A stretch of DNA of 39,636 nt, taken from the NCBI GenBank assembly GCA_902781945.1, contig CACZLE010000003.1, forward strand, positions 1 through 39,636, written 5' to 3'. A model generated the notes under the pieces. That model saw only the letters and a program-made list of their open reading frames with translations, searched no databases and had not been told where the DNA came from. Shown here in pieces: positions 24,355-33,901 of the stretch. Origin of the DNA: an uncultured Eubacteriales bacterium (GTDB taxonomy: Bacteria; Bacillota; Clostridia; Christensenellales; Aristaeellaceae). Positions within the stretch are counted from its first letter, which is position 1, and each line of letters opens with the position of its first letter. The translations under genes and the position numbers were made by a program.

Positions 24355-26334
24355 TTACTTTAGCGGGCACGCGATGCTGCCCTCCCGGCTCAGCACGGTG
24401 CCGTTCCCGGCCACCTGGGCCACGGATACAATGCCCTCGCTTTCGGCGATCCTGTCGATGAGGCCGGGCAGGGCCACCAGAATGTTCTTGTCCACAAACA
24501 CGGTGTCCAGCCTGTGTTCGTCGATATAGATGGCGCTGAAACGGGTAAAGTTATCCCCCCGCACGATCAGCGCCTTGCCGTCGTACACCGCGCTGTCCAC
24601 CCGGATGGGCAGGATGCCCATGCGCATGTTGGAAGGGGTATAGGGCGATTGGCCGTCGTAGAGGTATTGATCGCCGTAGAGTACGTCGTATTCCAGGTGA
24701 TGCAGGTCCTCCAGATAGTTTTTATCATTCCAGCGCTGCTGATGGAACCGCGTCAGCGCGCCGTTGCTGATGCCGCAGCGGCCCAGGGTGTAGGCCGTCA
24801 GCTGGAAGCTGGTGATATCCCGGTCCTCCTTCGCCAGGCTGCCGTCATTGCTCCAGATCACATATTCCGTGGCCAGCATGCTGCCCGAGCGCAGGCTCTC
24901 CTCCGGCAGATCCAGGGCGGGCAGGTGATCGCCGTAGACCACCAGCACCACGGGCTCGGGATACGCCTCCAATTCCTTGATCAGCCGGGCCAGAAAATCG
25001 TCCGTCTCCTTGAGCTGGCTCACATAGTATTCAAAGGCGTTTTTCAGGCCGGGATTGTCCTCCAGGCCCGTACTGGTAATTTCGTAGGGCGTCACAGGCG
25101 CATCGGTGGAGTACATGCCGTGGCCCTGCACGGACACGGTGAAGATCACGTCCGGGGCCTCTTCCGCCCGCAGGCAATCCAGGATGGGGCCGATCAGATG
25201 TTCGTCCCGGCACCAGCCCAGGCTGTTGACGGTGTAATCCTGCATATATTCAATGGATGTGAAGGTGTCAAAGCCCAGCCGCGGGAACACCAGATAGCGC
25301 TGATAGAAGGTGGCGGTGTTGCTGTGGATGGCGTGGGCGGCATAGCCCAGATCCTTGAGATCATAGGCCACCGATTCGCATACAGCTTCCTGCAAAACCG
25401 TGCTGTACGGATATTCGCCGGTGCCGAAATCGCTCAGGTTCATGCCCGTCACCACCTCAAATTCCACGTTGGCGGTGCCGCCGCCAATCATGGGCACGTA
25501 CAGATAGCCCGTGGAGCATTCCTTTTTGAGCCGGGTGAAGGTGGGTACAGGGTCCTCGCTCAAAGAAACCGTGGTGATGTTATCCGGGGACAGGAAGGAT
25601 TCCAGTTGCAGAAAGATGAAATTGGGGTTCCGGGGCGTCTGAATGGCTGCCGCCGGGGTGGCCTGCACGTCGGTGACGATGCCGCTGATGGTCTTTTTGT
25701 CGTAGGTATCGGGCCGGGAGACGCCCCGGTCCACCGCGCTGCGCAGCAGGCTGTACGGGAAGCCATAGCGCCGGTAGGCTTTGGCGGGCTCGGTATAATC
25801 CCGGCACAGCATGGAATAGGGCACGGTGCAGGCCGCGGTGACGCACCACACCAGCAGGACGAACAGCAATCCCCGCTTGCGCTGGGGGCGTTCCCGCCGG
25901 GCCTTGCGGAACACGATCACCATGGCCGCGATGATGGCCAGCAGGGCCAGGCCGATCAATACGAACTGGCCGATGGTCACATAGGCGTTGGAAATGCTGG
26001 TGTTTTTCACCCAGATCACAAAGTCGTAGAAGCCCAGGGGCGTGATGCGCACGATGCCCATGATGAAGTTGACGATGCCCAGGGCCGTCCAGACCGTGCT
26101 TGCCAGGGCGATGGCGAAGATCCGCCGGTGTAACAGCATGGCCCCCGCCAGGGTGCAGAGCAGGATCAGGGTGTTATACAGAAAGGCGTGGGGCGTTTTG
26201 AACGCAAACAAAGCCGCGTCCACCAGGGAGTGGCGCGACAGGGATTCGATGGTCAGATTGAGCAGCAGCGACAGGATGATCAATTTGAACGCCCGACAGT
26301 AAAAGACCCGGCGGGCGGTTTCGTTTTGCGACAT
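24355..26334 (-). CDS. LtaS-like sulfatase-family phosphoglycerol transferase
   Basis: Membrane enzyme of the lipoteichoic-acid-synthase type, which moves glycerol-phosphate from phosphatidylglycerol to a growing polymer outside the membrane. 659 residues: five membrane segments (about 15-190), an extracellular alkaline-phosphatase-fold domain (about 245-560), and a small C-terminal beta domain (570-659, TIG-like). Sulfatase landmarks are LQLESF, the nucleophile Thr in GGGTANVEFEVVTG, VQGHGMY and YGDHLP. Start MSQNETARR is preceded by AAAGG 7 bases upstream. It begins 5 bases after the diacylglycerol kinase gene; that kinase recycles diacylglycerol, the by-product of LTA synthesis, which gives the pair functional sense. 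Confidence 0.85.
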   Translation of the reverse strand: MSQNETARRVFYCRAFKLIILSLLLNLTIESLSRHSLVDAALFAFKTPHAFLYNTLILLCTLAGAMLLHRRIFAIALASTVWTALGIVNFIMGIVRITPLGFYDFVIWVKNTSISNAYVTIGQFVLIGLALLAIIAAMVIVFRKARRERPQRKRGLLFVLLVWCVTAACTVPYSMLCRDYTEPAKAYRRYGFPYSLLRSAVDRGVSRPDTYDKKTISGIVTDVQATPAAAIQTPRNPNFIFLQLESFLSPDNITTVSLSEDPVPTFTRLKKECSTGYLYVPMIGGGTANVEFEVVTGMNLSDFGTGEYPYSTVLQEAVCESVAYDLKDLGYAAHAIHSNTATFYQRYLVFPRLGFDTFTSIEYMQDYTVNSLGWCRDEHLIGPILDCLRAEEAPDVIFTVSVQGHGMYSTDAPVTPYEITSTGLEDNPGLKNAFEYYVSQLKETDDFLARLIKELEAYPEPVVLVVYGDHLPALDLPEESLRSGSMLATEYVIWSNDGSLAKEDRDITSFQLTAYTLGRCGISNGALTRFHQQRWNDKNYLEDLHHLEYDVLYGDQYLYDGQSPYTPSNMRMGILPIRVDSAVYDGKALIVRGDNFTRFSAIYIDEHRLDTVFVDKNILVALPGLIDRIAESEGIVSVAQVAGNGTVLSREGSIACPLK

Positions 26335-26339
26335 GGGTT

Positions 26340-27242
26340 TTACCTTTCTTTGCCGCCCGGCAGCATCAGGCGGTAGGCGCTGGGCAGGTTGCGCACGCGA
26401 ACCTCGGTGCCCGCGTCGCCCCGCTCGCCGTCCAGGGACCAGGGCATGGGCTCCGGCATATGAAAGACGGCCTTTTCCACGTGGCGGTAGACCACCAGCG
26501 GGTGGTCGTAGCTGCCCGCCAGCATGCTGGGCAGGATGCCGGATAGATCGGTGATGCTGCGGGGCCGGCGCACCATCAGCAATTCGTGCTTGCCGTCGTG
26601 CAGGCCGTCCTCCTCCATGGGCAGCTTCACCATGCCCCCCAGGGACCGGGTGCTGCAAAAGGCCCCGAAGAAGAATTCGCCCTCGATGGTCTCTTCGGGC
26701 AGATCCACCGTGACTTCATAGGACTGGATGCGGGTCAGCTCCTGGGCCCCGGTGAGGATATAGGCCAAGTGGCCCAGCTTGTTTTTCAGGGCCCGGTCCG
26801 TCTCGTAGGAGGTGCGGGTGAAGGCCCCGAAGCTGGCCACGTAGGAGAACACCCGGCCATTGAAATCCCCGGCGTCCATGGGCGTGGGATTGCCCGCCAG
26901 CCCCACCGCCGCGGCGGACATGGGGTCGTGGGGCAGCCCGGCGGACAGGGCCAGGTCGTTGGTGGAGCCCATGGGCACATAGCAAAGGGGCGGAGCGTCC
27001 GGGAGCTTCGTCAGCCCGCCCAGGGTCTCGGACAGGGTGCCGTCGCCCCCCACGCACATCAGCAAGTTGTGGCCGTCGCTTTCCTCCTGGGCAAAGCGTG
27101 CGGCGTCCCCCGCGCCCGCGGTCTCGCATATATCCACATTCCAGCCGTAGCGCTGGTACATGTGCGCAATTTCATCCTTCAATGTTTTGCCCCGGCCCAT
27201 GCCGGCGGCGGGATTGACGATCAGCAGCAGGTTGTTGCCCAT
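26340..27242 (-). CDS. Diacylglycerol kinase family lipid kinase
   Basis: A 300-residue cytosolic lipid kinase of the DagK/YegS family. Motifs: NPAAGMGRGK at the N-terminus, the nucleotide-binding GGDGT in CVGGDGTLSE, and GSTNDLA. Start MGNNLLLI is preceded by AGGAGG 6 bases away; an upstream in-frame MGRRQP has no site. It likely phosphorylates diacylglycerol released by the LtaS-like enzyme made from the next gene. First gene of the two-gene unit, with a strong promoter at 27277-27305, divergent from the M18 aminopeptidase. Confidence 0.88.
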   Translation of the reverse strand: MGNNLLLIVNPAAGMGRGKTLKDEIAHMYQRYGWNVDICETAGAGDAARFAQEESDGHNLLMCVGGDGTLSETLGGLTKLPDAPPLCYVPMGSTNDLALSAGLPHDPMSAAAVGLAGNPTPMDAGDFNGRVFSYVASFGAFTRTSYETDRALKNKLGHLAYILTGAQELTRIQSYEVTVDLPEETIEGEFFFGAFCSTRSLGGMVKLPMEEDGLHDGKHELLMVRRPRSITDLSGILPSMLAGSYDHPLVVYRHVEKAVFHMPEPMPWSLDGERGDAGTEVRVRNLPSAYRLMLPGGKER

Positions 27243-27276
27243 AGGCTGCCTCCTTCCCATGTTGGCATACACATTT

Positions 27277-27305
27277 ATTATACCAGCTTGTACACAAATT
27301 GTCCA
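27277..27305 (-). promoter_or_regulatory. Promoter of the DagK-LtaS-like operon
   Basis: Minus strand: TGGACA (27300-27305), 17 bases, perfect TATAAT (27277-27282), 35 bases before the start codon. Confidence 0.8.
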
Positions 27306-27320
27306 TATCCGGCGGAACGC

Positions 27321-27349
27321 TTGTATAAAAGGAAAAAAGATGCTAAAAT
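27321..27349 (+). promoter_or_regulatory. Promoter of the M18 aminopeptidase gene
   Basis: Plus strand: TTGTAT (27321-27326), 17 bases, TAAAAT (27344-27349), back to back with the DagK promoter. Confidence 0.65.
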
Positions 27350-27384
27350 AAACACTATCAATTTGTACTGGAGGTTTTTGTTTT

Positions 27385-28770
27385 ATGGAAAGACCCAACG
27401 CCTGGAAAGCCTATGACGAAAATTCCCTGAACGAGCTGGAGGCCGTCAGCTGCCGTTACCGCGCTTTTTTGGATAATGGCAAGACCGAGCGCGAATGCGT
27501 GAAGCAGGCCGTGGAGATGGCGAAGGCCCACGGCTATACCGACCTGGCCGACGCCGTGAAGGCGGGCCGCCGCCTGAACCCCGGCGACAAGCTGTATTCC
27601 GTGTGCATGGATAAGTCCATCATGCTGTTCCACTTGGGCCAGGCGCCCCTGGAGGACGGCATCAACGTGGTGGGCGCGCATATCGACAGCCCCCGCATCG
27701 ATGTGAAGCAGAATCCCTTCTATGAGGACACCAACCTGGCCTATGCCGACACCCATTATTACGGCGGTATCAAAAAGTACCAGTGGGTGGCCCGGCCCCT
27801 GGCCCTGCACGGCGTGGTGGCCAAGAAGGACGGAAGCCTGATCAACGTGGTCATCGGCGAGGACGAAAACGACCCCGTGCTGGCCATCAGCGACCTGCTG
27901 ATCCACCTGGCCCAGGAGCAGATGGGCAAGAAGGCCAGCGAGGTCATCTCCGGCGAGGGCCTGGACATCCTGATGGGTGGCCGTCCGCTGGAGGGCGAGG
28001 AGAAGGAGCCCGTCAAGGCCCTGATGCTCAAAATTTTGAAGGAGCGCTATGATATCGACGAGGAGGACATGCTCTCCGCCGAGATCGAGTGCGTGCCCGC
28101 GGGCCGCGCCCGGGATCTGGGCCTGGACCGCAGCATGATCCTGGGCTACGGCCACGACGACCGCGTGTGCGCCTATGCCGAACTGGAGGCCATGTGGCTG
28201 CTGCCCGAGATCCCCGCTTCCACCTGCTGCTGCCTGCTGGCCGATAAGGAAGAGATCGGCAGCGTGGGCGCCACCGGCATGCGGGCCCATTACTTTGAGA
28301 ACGCCATGGCCGAACTGGTCAACCTGACCTGCGACAGCTACAGCGAATTGGTGCTGCGCCGCGCCCTCAAGAACAGCCGCATGCTGTCCTGCGACGTCAG
28401 CGCGGGCTATGATCCCCTGTACGCCAGCGTGTTTGAAAAGAAAAACGCCGCCATCCTGGGCAACGGCGTGGCCTTCAACAAGTTCACCGGCTCCCGGGGC
28501 AAGAGCGGCAGCAACGACGCCAACGCCGAGTTCCTGGGCCGCCTGCGCCGCATCATGGACGATAACAAGATCGCCTGGCAGACCGCCGAGCTGGGCAAGG
28601 TGGACGTGGGCGGCGGCGGCACCATCGCCTACATCTGCGCCCTCTACGGCATGGAGGTCATCGACAGCGGCGTGCCCGTCCTGAGCATGCACGCCCCCGA
28701 GGAGATCATCAACAAGGCCGACCTCTACGAGGCCGTCAAGGCCTACGCCGCCTTCATGAAGGAAGCGTAA
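27385..28770 (+). CDS. M18 family aminopeptidase (aspartyl aminopeptidase type)
   Basis: A 461-residue cytosolic zinc metallopeptidase that removes N-terminal residues, often acidic ones. Metal-binding segments of the M18/M42 clan are visible: GAHIDSPRID near residue 97, LADKEEIGSVGATG near 290, and MHAPEEIINKADLYEA at the end. SD GGAGG lies 10 bases before the ATG. Single-gene unit with its own promoter and a strong terminator. I cannot assign substrate preference beyond the family. Confidence 0.9.
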   Translation: MERPNAWKAYDENSLNELEAVSCRYRAFLDNGKTERECVKQAVEMAKAHGYTDLADAVKAGRRLNPGDKLYSVCMDKSIMLFHLGQAPLEDGINVVGAHIDSPRIDVKQNPFYEDTNLAYADTHYYGGIKKYQWVARPLALHGVVAKKDGSLINVVIGEDENDPVLAISDLLIHLAQEQMGKKASEVISGEGLDILMGGRPLEGEEKEPVKALMLKILKERYDIDEEDMLSAEIECVPAGRARDLGLDRSMILGYGHDDRVCAYAELEAMWLLPEIPASTCCCLLADKEEIGSVGATGMRAHYFENAMAELVNLTCDSYSELVLRRALKNSRMLSCDVSAGYDPLYASVFEKKNAAILGNGVAFNKFTGSRGKSGSNDANAEFLGRLRRIMDDNKIAWQTAELGKVDVGGGGTIAYICALYGMEVIDSGVPVLSMHAPEEIINKADLYEAVKAYAAFMKEA

Positions 28771-28787
28771 GGTTCGTATATAAAGCA

Positions 28788-28824
28788 AAGGATCCTGCTG
28801 GCGAAGGCCAGCAGGATCCTTTTT
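28788..28824. terminator. Bidirectional terminator between M18 peptidase and ftsH
   Basis: Perfect 13-bp stem GGATCCTGCTGGC (28790-28802) with GCCAGCAGGATCC (28807-28819), loop GAAG, followed by TTTTT on the plus strand and TTTGCTTT on the minus strand; it serves two converging genes. Confidence 0.9.
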
Positions 28825-28832
28825 AATAATCT

Positions 28833-30779
28833 TTACGAAATTGCGCTGTCGGCGCTGTTCTCGGTTTTATCGTCCAGCAGCGTGATCTTGCCCTCTTCTT
28901 CTTTGGATAGGATCTGCTGGAATTCCTCGCCGCTGATGTTTTCCTTCTCCAGCAGGTATTCGGCCAGGTCGTGGAGCTGGCGGGTGTGCTGCTTGAGGAT
29001 GTCCAGGGCGGTGTCGTAGGCGTTGGCGATCAATTTGACCACCTCGGCGTCGATCTGGCTGGCGGTCTCGGCGGAGCAGGCCAGCTGGGCGTCGCCGCCC
29101 AGGTACTGGTTCACGTTGGTCTCCAGGGCCACCATGCCGAATTTCTCGCTCATGCCGTAGCGGGTGATCATGGCGCGGGCCAGCTTGGTGGCCTGCTCGA
29201 TGTCGTTGCTGGCGCCGGTGGTGCAGGTGTTGCAGGCGTATTCCTCGGCGGCGCGGCCCGCGGTCAGCACGGCCAGCTTGGCCAGGATGTCCTCGCGCTT
29301 CATCAGCACGTGCTCTTCTTCATCCACCTGCATGGTGTAGCCCAGCGCGCCGCTGGTGCGGGGGATGATGGTGATCTTCTGCACGGGCACGGCGTTTTTC
29401 TGATGGGCGGCCACCAGGGCGTGACCGATCTCGTGATAGGCCACGATGCGCTTTTCGGTATCGGGGATCACAAAGCTCTTGCGCTCGGTGCCCGCGATGA
29501 CGTTCTCCACGCTGGCCTCCAGGTCCTCCTGGGTCACGGCTTCGCGGCCCATGCGCACGGCGCGCAGGGCGCTTTCGTTGACGATGTTGGCCAGGTCCGC
29601 GCCGCTGGCGCCCACGGTGGAGCGGGCGATGGCGGTGAAGTCCACGCTCTTGTCGGTGGTGATGCCCCGGGCGTGGACGCGCAGCACGGCCTCGCGGCCC
29701 CGCAGGTCGGGCAGATCCACGGTGATGCGCCGGTCAAAGCGGCCGGGGCGCAGCAGGGCGGCGTCCAGGATCTCGGGCCGGTTGGTGGCGCCCAGCACCA
29801 CGATGCCCTTGCTGGCGTCAAAGCCGTCCATCTCGGCCAGCAGCTGGTTCAGGGCCTGCTCGCGCTCATCGTTGCTGGATAGGCCCACGGCGTCGCGCTT
29901 CTTGCCGATGGCGTCGATTTCATCGATAAAGATGATGCAGGGGGCCTTCTCCGTGGCCTGCTTGAACAGGTCGCGGACGCGGGCCGCGCCGGTGCCCACG
30001 AACATCTCCACAAAGGCGGAGCCGCTGACGAAGAAGAAGGGCACCTTGGCTTCGCCGGCCACAGCCTGGGCCAGCAGGGTCTTGCCGGTACCGGGAGGTC
30101 CCACCAGCAGCGCGCCCTTGGGCAGCTTGGCGCCGATGGCCCGGTATTTCTCAGGCTGGTGCAGGAAGTCCACCAGTTCGATCAACTGCTCCTTGGCCTC
30201 ATCCTGCCCGGCCACGTCGGTAAACTTTTTGCTCTCGTCGCTGACAGAGTACATCTTGGCGCTGCTCTTGCCAAAGCTCATGGCGCCCATGCCGCCAGCG
30301 CCGCCCTTGCGCACCATGCGCACGATCATCACGATGATCACGGCGTAGAAGGCGATGGGCAGCACCACGCTGACCAGCAGGCTCAGGATGGATACGCCGC
30401 TGGTGTTCTCCCCGCCGAATTTCACGTCCGCCCGCAGCAGGCGATCCACCAGATAGGGGTCCTCCACCGCCACGGTCTGATAGGTCTTGCCCGCGCTGCC
30501 GTCGTAGAACCAGCGGGGCAGGCTGCTGTCCGTCTTCATGGTGAAGCTGATGGTGGCGGTGCCGATCTGCACGGTATCCACCTGGCCGTTTTCCACCATG
30601 GTGATAAAGTCGCTGTATTCCACCGTCTCCACGGTGCCGCCCAGCATGTTGCGGGCGGAAATGATGCTGGAGATCAGCAGCACGCCCAGCACCACGATCA
30701 TCACATAAAACCAGGGTGAGCGCGGCATCTGCGGCTTATTGTATCGCTTGGGCTCGTTGTTGTTATTGTTGTTGTCCAT
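28833..30779 (-). CDS. ftsH: ATP-dependent zinc metalloprotease FtsH
   Basis: Membrane-anchored AAA+ protease that degrades misfolded membrane proteins and short-lived regulators. 648 residues: membrane helix (about 22-45), extracytoplasmic domain (50-130), second helix (about 133-155), AAA+ module with Walker A GPPGTGKT (about 225) and Walker B FIDEIDAI, and a peptidase domain with the zinc site HEIGH (449-453). The start [10 protein letters not shown] has an AAGGAG site 8 bases upstream. The N-terminus is unusual in its run of asparagines. Own promoter at 30857-30886. A partial copy of its first 165 or so codons lies just upstream. Confidence 0.95.
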   Translation of the reverse strand: MDNNNNNNEPKRYNKPQMPRSPWFYVMIVVLGVLLISSIISARNMLGGTVETVEYSDFITMVENGQVDTVQIGTATISFTMKTDSSLPRWFYDGSAGKTYQTVAVEDPYLVDRLLRADVKFGGENTSGVSILSLLVSVVLPIAFYAVIIVMIVRMVRKGGAGGMGAMSFGKSSAKMYSVSDESKKFTDVAGQDEAKEQLIELVDFLHQPEKYRAIGAKLPKGALLVGPPGTGKTLLAQAVAGEAKVPFFFVSGSAFVEMFVGTGAARVRDLFKQATEKAPCIIFIDEIDAIGKKRDAVGLSSNDEREQALNQLLAEMDGFDASKGIVVLGATNRPEILDAALLRPGRFDRRITVDLPDLRGREAVLRVHARGITTDKSVDFTAIARSTVGASGADLANIVNESALRAVRMGREAVTQEDLEASVENVIAGTERKSFVIPDTEKRIVAYHEIGHALVAAHQKNAVPVQKITIIPRTSGALGYTMQVDEEEHVLMKREDILAKLAVLTAGRAAEEYACNTCTTGASNDIEQATKLARAMITRYGMSEKFGMVALETNVNQYLGGDAQLACSAETASQIDAEVVKLIANAYDTALDILKQHTRQLHDLAEYLLEKENISGEEFQQILSKEEEGKITLLDDKTENSADSAIS

Positions 30780-30856
30780 TGTCTCTCTCCTTCTTCCAGG
30801 ATGGATGCCGCGCTCAACTCCAGGCAAATTTAGTTAAACGCTTATGCATCGAACAC

Positions 30857-30886
30857 ATTGTAGCGTATTTTATCGTTTGTTGTCAA
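30857..30886 (-). promoter_or_regulatory. Promoter of ftsH
   Basis: Minus strand: TTGACA (30881-30886), 18 bases, TACAAT (30857-30862), about 78 bases before the start. The stretch is closely copied before the partial FtsH paralogue (31934-31963). Confidence 0.8.
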
Positions 30887-30957
30887 TATATATGGAGTAA
30901 AGTTCACAATCCCGCCATATATTAGAGGGTTCTAATAAATGCCTAATTTATATGATG

Positions 30958-31009
30958 AAAAAACTATGCCATAATAACGGATAATTATAGTACCCCGCAT
31001 ATGGCATAG
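30958..31009 (-). terminator. Terminator of the partial FtsH paralogue gene
   Basis: Minus strand: CTATGCCATA (31000-31009) pairs with TATGGCATAG (30964-30973), 26-base loop, then TTTTTT (30958-30963). The 250-base space 30780-31038 otherwise holds only the ftsH promoter. Confidence 0.65.
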
Positions 31010-31038
31010 CAAAATAAAGAATATTTTTTAGCTTTCAG

Positions 31039-31860
31039 TCAGCGGTAGATAAAATGAATAGTAACGTCGTTGATAATTACTGAGTCATCCAGAAATAGCG
31101 AAAGGTTAGTAATATCAGTTGCTCTTGCCTGTGCCTGGCAGTATAGTTTATGCGTATTATTTTGAACAGACGTCATAAATAATTTGTAATCTGAGGTTAA
31201 TTCGATTGCTGGTATTTCAATGGGAATAATAAGCGTGGTGTCTTCTTGTTTGTACTCAAAGATAACTTTGATATCCATTTTGGCATGGGATACGGCGGTT
31301 GTCCAATCTTGGGTGGTTATCCAAGGTATTTTATCAAGGGAGGAAACAGCATCGATTGAACATGGCATTGCGTTTTCTACGAACACTGAAAGCGGCCTGC
31401 GCTTCGCGCGGATCATCCGTACGATCAATACGATGCTCACGGCGTAGAAGGCGATGGGCAGCACCACGCTGACCAGCATGCTCAGGATGCTGGCGCTTTC
31501 GCCTCCAAATTTTATGTCTGCTCCAAGTAGACGTTCAACCAATGTAGAATCCTCTACAGTCATGGTGTGATAGGTCTTGCCCTCACTGCCGTCATAGAAC
31601 CAGCGGGGTATGTTGCTGTCCGTTTTCAGTGTGAAGGTGATGGTGGAGCTGCCGATCTGCACAGTGTCCACCTGGCCGTTTTCCACCATGGTGATAAAGT
31701 CGCTGTATTCTACTGTTTCAATGCTGCCCTTCGACGCGATGATAATGGAGGACACACCTAAAAATATAAGCACACTTATCAGTATTCCGAGCATCACATA
31801 AAACCAAGAAGAACTTGTATTTTGTGACTCTCTGTTTTTGAGTTCATTGTTTTTCCCCAT
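31039..31860 (-). CDS. FtsH-head paralogue: FtsH N-terminal membrane/extracytoplasmic part joined to an unrelated C-terminal domain
   Basis: A 273-residue membrane protein. Residues 1 to about 160 copy FtsH: helix 1, the extracytoplasmic domain (23 identical residues in a row from ETVEYSDF to TVQIG) and helix 2 ([18 protein letters not shown]). After RMIRAKRRP the sequence has no AAA+ or zinc-protease part; a roughly 110-residue, beta-rich, AT-rich domain of unknown kind follows (about 163-273). No frameshift is needed, the start MGKNNELK has AAAGGAG 7 bases upstream, and a promoter and terminator flank it, so it looks like a working gene. It could pair with FtsH through the shared head and alter hexamer assembly; this is inference. 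Confidence 0.8.
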   Translation of the reverse strand: MGKNNELKNRESQNTSSSWFYVMLGILISVLIFLGVSSIIIASKGSIETVEYSDFITMVENGQVDTVQIGSSTITFTLKTDSNIPRWFYDGSEGKTYHTMTVEDSTLVERLLGADIKFGGESASILSMLVSVVLPIAFYAVSIVLIVRMIRAKRRPLSVFVENAMPCSIDAVSSLDKIPWITTQDWTTAVSHAKMDIKVIFEYKQEDTTLIIPIEIPAIELTSDYKLFMTSVQNNTHKLYCQAQARATDITNLSLFLDDSVIINDVTIHFIYR

Positions 31861-31933
31861 ATTTGTTCTCCTTTTATGATGACTATTGTGCACAATACCA
31901 CAAGAGAATCTAAATGGATTATTAGCTGAGCAT

Positions 31934-31963
31934 ATTGCAGCGTATAAATCTGTTTCTTGTCAA
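31934..31963 (-). promoter_or_regulatory. Promoter of the partial FtsH paralogue, copied from ftsH
   Basis: Minus strand: TTGACA (31958-31963), 18 bases ending ACGC, TGCAAT (31934-31939). Spacer length and flanks match the ftsH promoter, so the duplication took the promoter along. Confidence 0.75.
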
Positions 31964-32017
31964 CATATGTGAGGAGCAATTTCAATTCCGTCAAATATGG
32001 AGGTTTCAAATCTTTCT

Positions 32018-32045
32018 TTGCACCGGCGGCGGAATGTGGTATACT
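32018..32045 (+). promoter_or_regulatory. Promoter of uvrC
   Basis: Plus strand: TTGCAC (32018-32023), 16 bases, TATACT (32040-32045) preceded by TGG (extended -10). No clear LexA box was seen. Confidence 0.6.
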
Positions 32046-32069
32046 GTCCCCGTAAGGACGGTACAAACC

Positions 32070-33896
32070 ATGATCAATCAAACGGTAAAGACCAAGCTGG
32101 CCCTGCTGCCCGACAGCCCCGGCTGCTATCTGATGAAGCACGAGGGCGAGATCATCTATGTGGGCAAGGCGGTGAACCTCAAAAACCGGGTGCGCAGCTA
32201 TTTTCATACCAAGGAGCACACCCCCAAGGTGGCCGCCATGGTGGCGCAGATCGACGATTTTGATATCCTGCTCTGCAACACCAATCTGGAGGCCCTGGCC
32301 CTGGAATGCAACCTGATCAAGCTGCACAAGCCCCACTATAACATCCTTTTGAAGGACGACAAGCACTATCCCTACGTGCGCATCGACAAAAACGAGCCCT
32401 TCCCGCGGGTCACCATCGCTCGGCGCATGCAGAAGGACGGGGCCCAGTATTTCGGCCCCTATATCGGGGCCAACGCGGTGAAGGACGTGCTGGAGGTGCT
32501 GCGCAAGGCCTTCCCGCTGCGCACCTGCGATAAAAAGCTGCCCCTGGCAAAGCCCATCCGCCCCTGCGTCAATTATGAGATCGGCCGGTGCCTGGCCCCC
32601 TGCGCGGGCAAGTGCACCCAGGAGGAATATCAGCAGGTGGTGGACGGGGTCATCTCCTTCCTGAACGGCAACGTGAAGGACATCACCGACAAGCTGAACA
32701 GGGAGATGCAGGCCGCCAGCGCCGCCTGGGATTTTGAGACCGCCGCCCAGAAGCGGGACGCCATCAAGGATATCGAGGGCATGCTGGAGCGCCAGCGGGC
32801 CATACAGACCAACGACGCCCAGCAGGACGTGCTGGCCCTGGCCCAGGATGGCCTGGACGCCATGGCTCAGGTGCTTATCATTCGCGGCGGGCGCATCATC
32901 GGCGGCGAGAGCTTCGCCCTGCCCGGCGAGGGCAACGAGCCCGCCCAGAGCGTGCTGACGGAATTCGCCCTGCGCTATTACGCGGACCGCCAGCCGCCGA
33001 AGGAGATCCTGACCCCGCTCATGGAGGACGCGGAGACCATGCAGCTGCTCCTGCGGGAAAAGCGGGGCAGCGCCGTCAATGTGATCATCCCCCAGCGGGG
33101 CGAAAAGCGCGCCCTGGTGCTGATGGCCGAGCGCAACGCCGCCGACGCCCTGGAAAAGCGCAACGCCCGCCAGCAGGTGCACGAGCAGCGCACCGTCGGG
33201 GCCTGCGAGGAGCTGCAAAAGGTCATCGGCATGGACAAATTTCCCCACCGCATCGAGGGCTTTGATATTTCCAACACCCAGGGCGTACTCAGCGTGGCGT
33301 CCATGGTGGTGTTCATCGACGGCGAGCCCGCGCACCGGGAGTATCGCCATTACCGCATCAAGACCGTGGAGGGGCCCAACGACTTTGAGAGCATGAAGGA
33401 GGTGCTCACCCGCCGCTTCGCCCGCACCCAAAGGGAGGAAGCGGGGGAGCGCTGGGTCATGCCCGATCTGGTGCTGGTGGACGGCGGCCCCCAGCAATTG
33501 CGCTTCGCCCAGGAGGCCATGCGCGCCGTGGGGGTGGAGGTGCCCATGTTCGGCCTGGCCGAACGGCTGGAGGAGATCTGGCTGCCCGGCAGGGAGGAGA
33601 GCATCATCCTGGATCGCCGCAGCCCCGCCCTGCATCTCATTCAGGGTATCCGCGACGAGGCCCACCGCTTCGCCATCACCTATCACCGCTCCCTGCGCGG
33701 CAAGGCACAAACCCATTCCTCCCTGGAGGATATCCCCGGCATCGGCCCAGCCCGCCGCCGCGCCTTGCTGCAATATTTTGGCTCCATCAAAAAAATGAAG
33801 GAGGCCGAAATCGACGACCTCCTCAAAGTCAAGGGCATGTCGCGTCCCGCCGCGGAGACGGTTTACCAGGCGTTGCATCCCAAGATAGAGGAATAA
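32070..33896 (+). CDS. uvrC: Excinuclease ABC subunit UvrC
   Basis: Nuclease of nucleotide excision repair that makes both cuts in the UvrB-DNA complex. 608 residues: GIY-YIG domain (about 10-95; CYLMKHEGEIIYVGKA), a cysteine-rich linker, UVR domain binding UvrB (about 205-240), RNase-H-like C-terminal nuclease (about 375-530; VDGGPQQL) and tandem helix-hairpin-helix (about 550-608; IPGIGPARRRALL). Start MINQTVK chosen by family N-terminus; AAGGA lies about 12 bases upstream. Longer in-frame starts would run over the promoter. Length and motifs normal. Confidence 0.95.
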   Translation: MINQTVKTKLALLPDSPGCYLMKHEGEIIYVGKAVNLKNRVRSYFHTKEHTPKVAAMVAQIDDFDILLCNTNLEALALECNLIKLHKPHYNILLKDDKHYPYVRIDKNEPFPRVTIARRMQKDGAQYFGPYIGANAVKDVLEVLRKAFPLRTCDKKLPLAKPIRPCVNYEIGRCLAPCAGKCTQEEYQQVVDGVISFLNGNVKDITDKLNREMQAASAAWDFETAAQKRDAIKDIEGMLERQRAIQTNDAQQDVLALAQDGLDAMAQVLIIRGGRIIGGESFALPGEGNEPAQSVLTEFALRYYADRQPPKEILTPLMEDAETMQLLLREKRGSAVNVIIPQRGEKRALVLMAERNAADALEKRNARQQVHEQRTVGACEELQKVIGMDKFPHRIEGFDISNTQGVLSVASMVVFIDGEPAHREYRHYRIKTVEGPNDFESMKEVLTRRFARTQREEAGERWVMPDLVLVDGGPQQLRFAQEAMRAVGVEVPMFGLAERLEEIWLPGREESIILDRRSPALHLIQGIRDEAHRFAITYHRSLRGKAQTHSSLEDIPGIGPARRRALLQYFGSIKKMKEAEIDDLLKVKGMSRPAAETVYQALHPKIEE

Positions 33897-33901
33897 AGGG
33901 A

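Noticed and set aside
31794..33878. 694-codon minus-strand open frame
   Set aside because: Mirror of uvrC; no homology visible.
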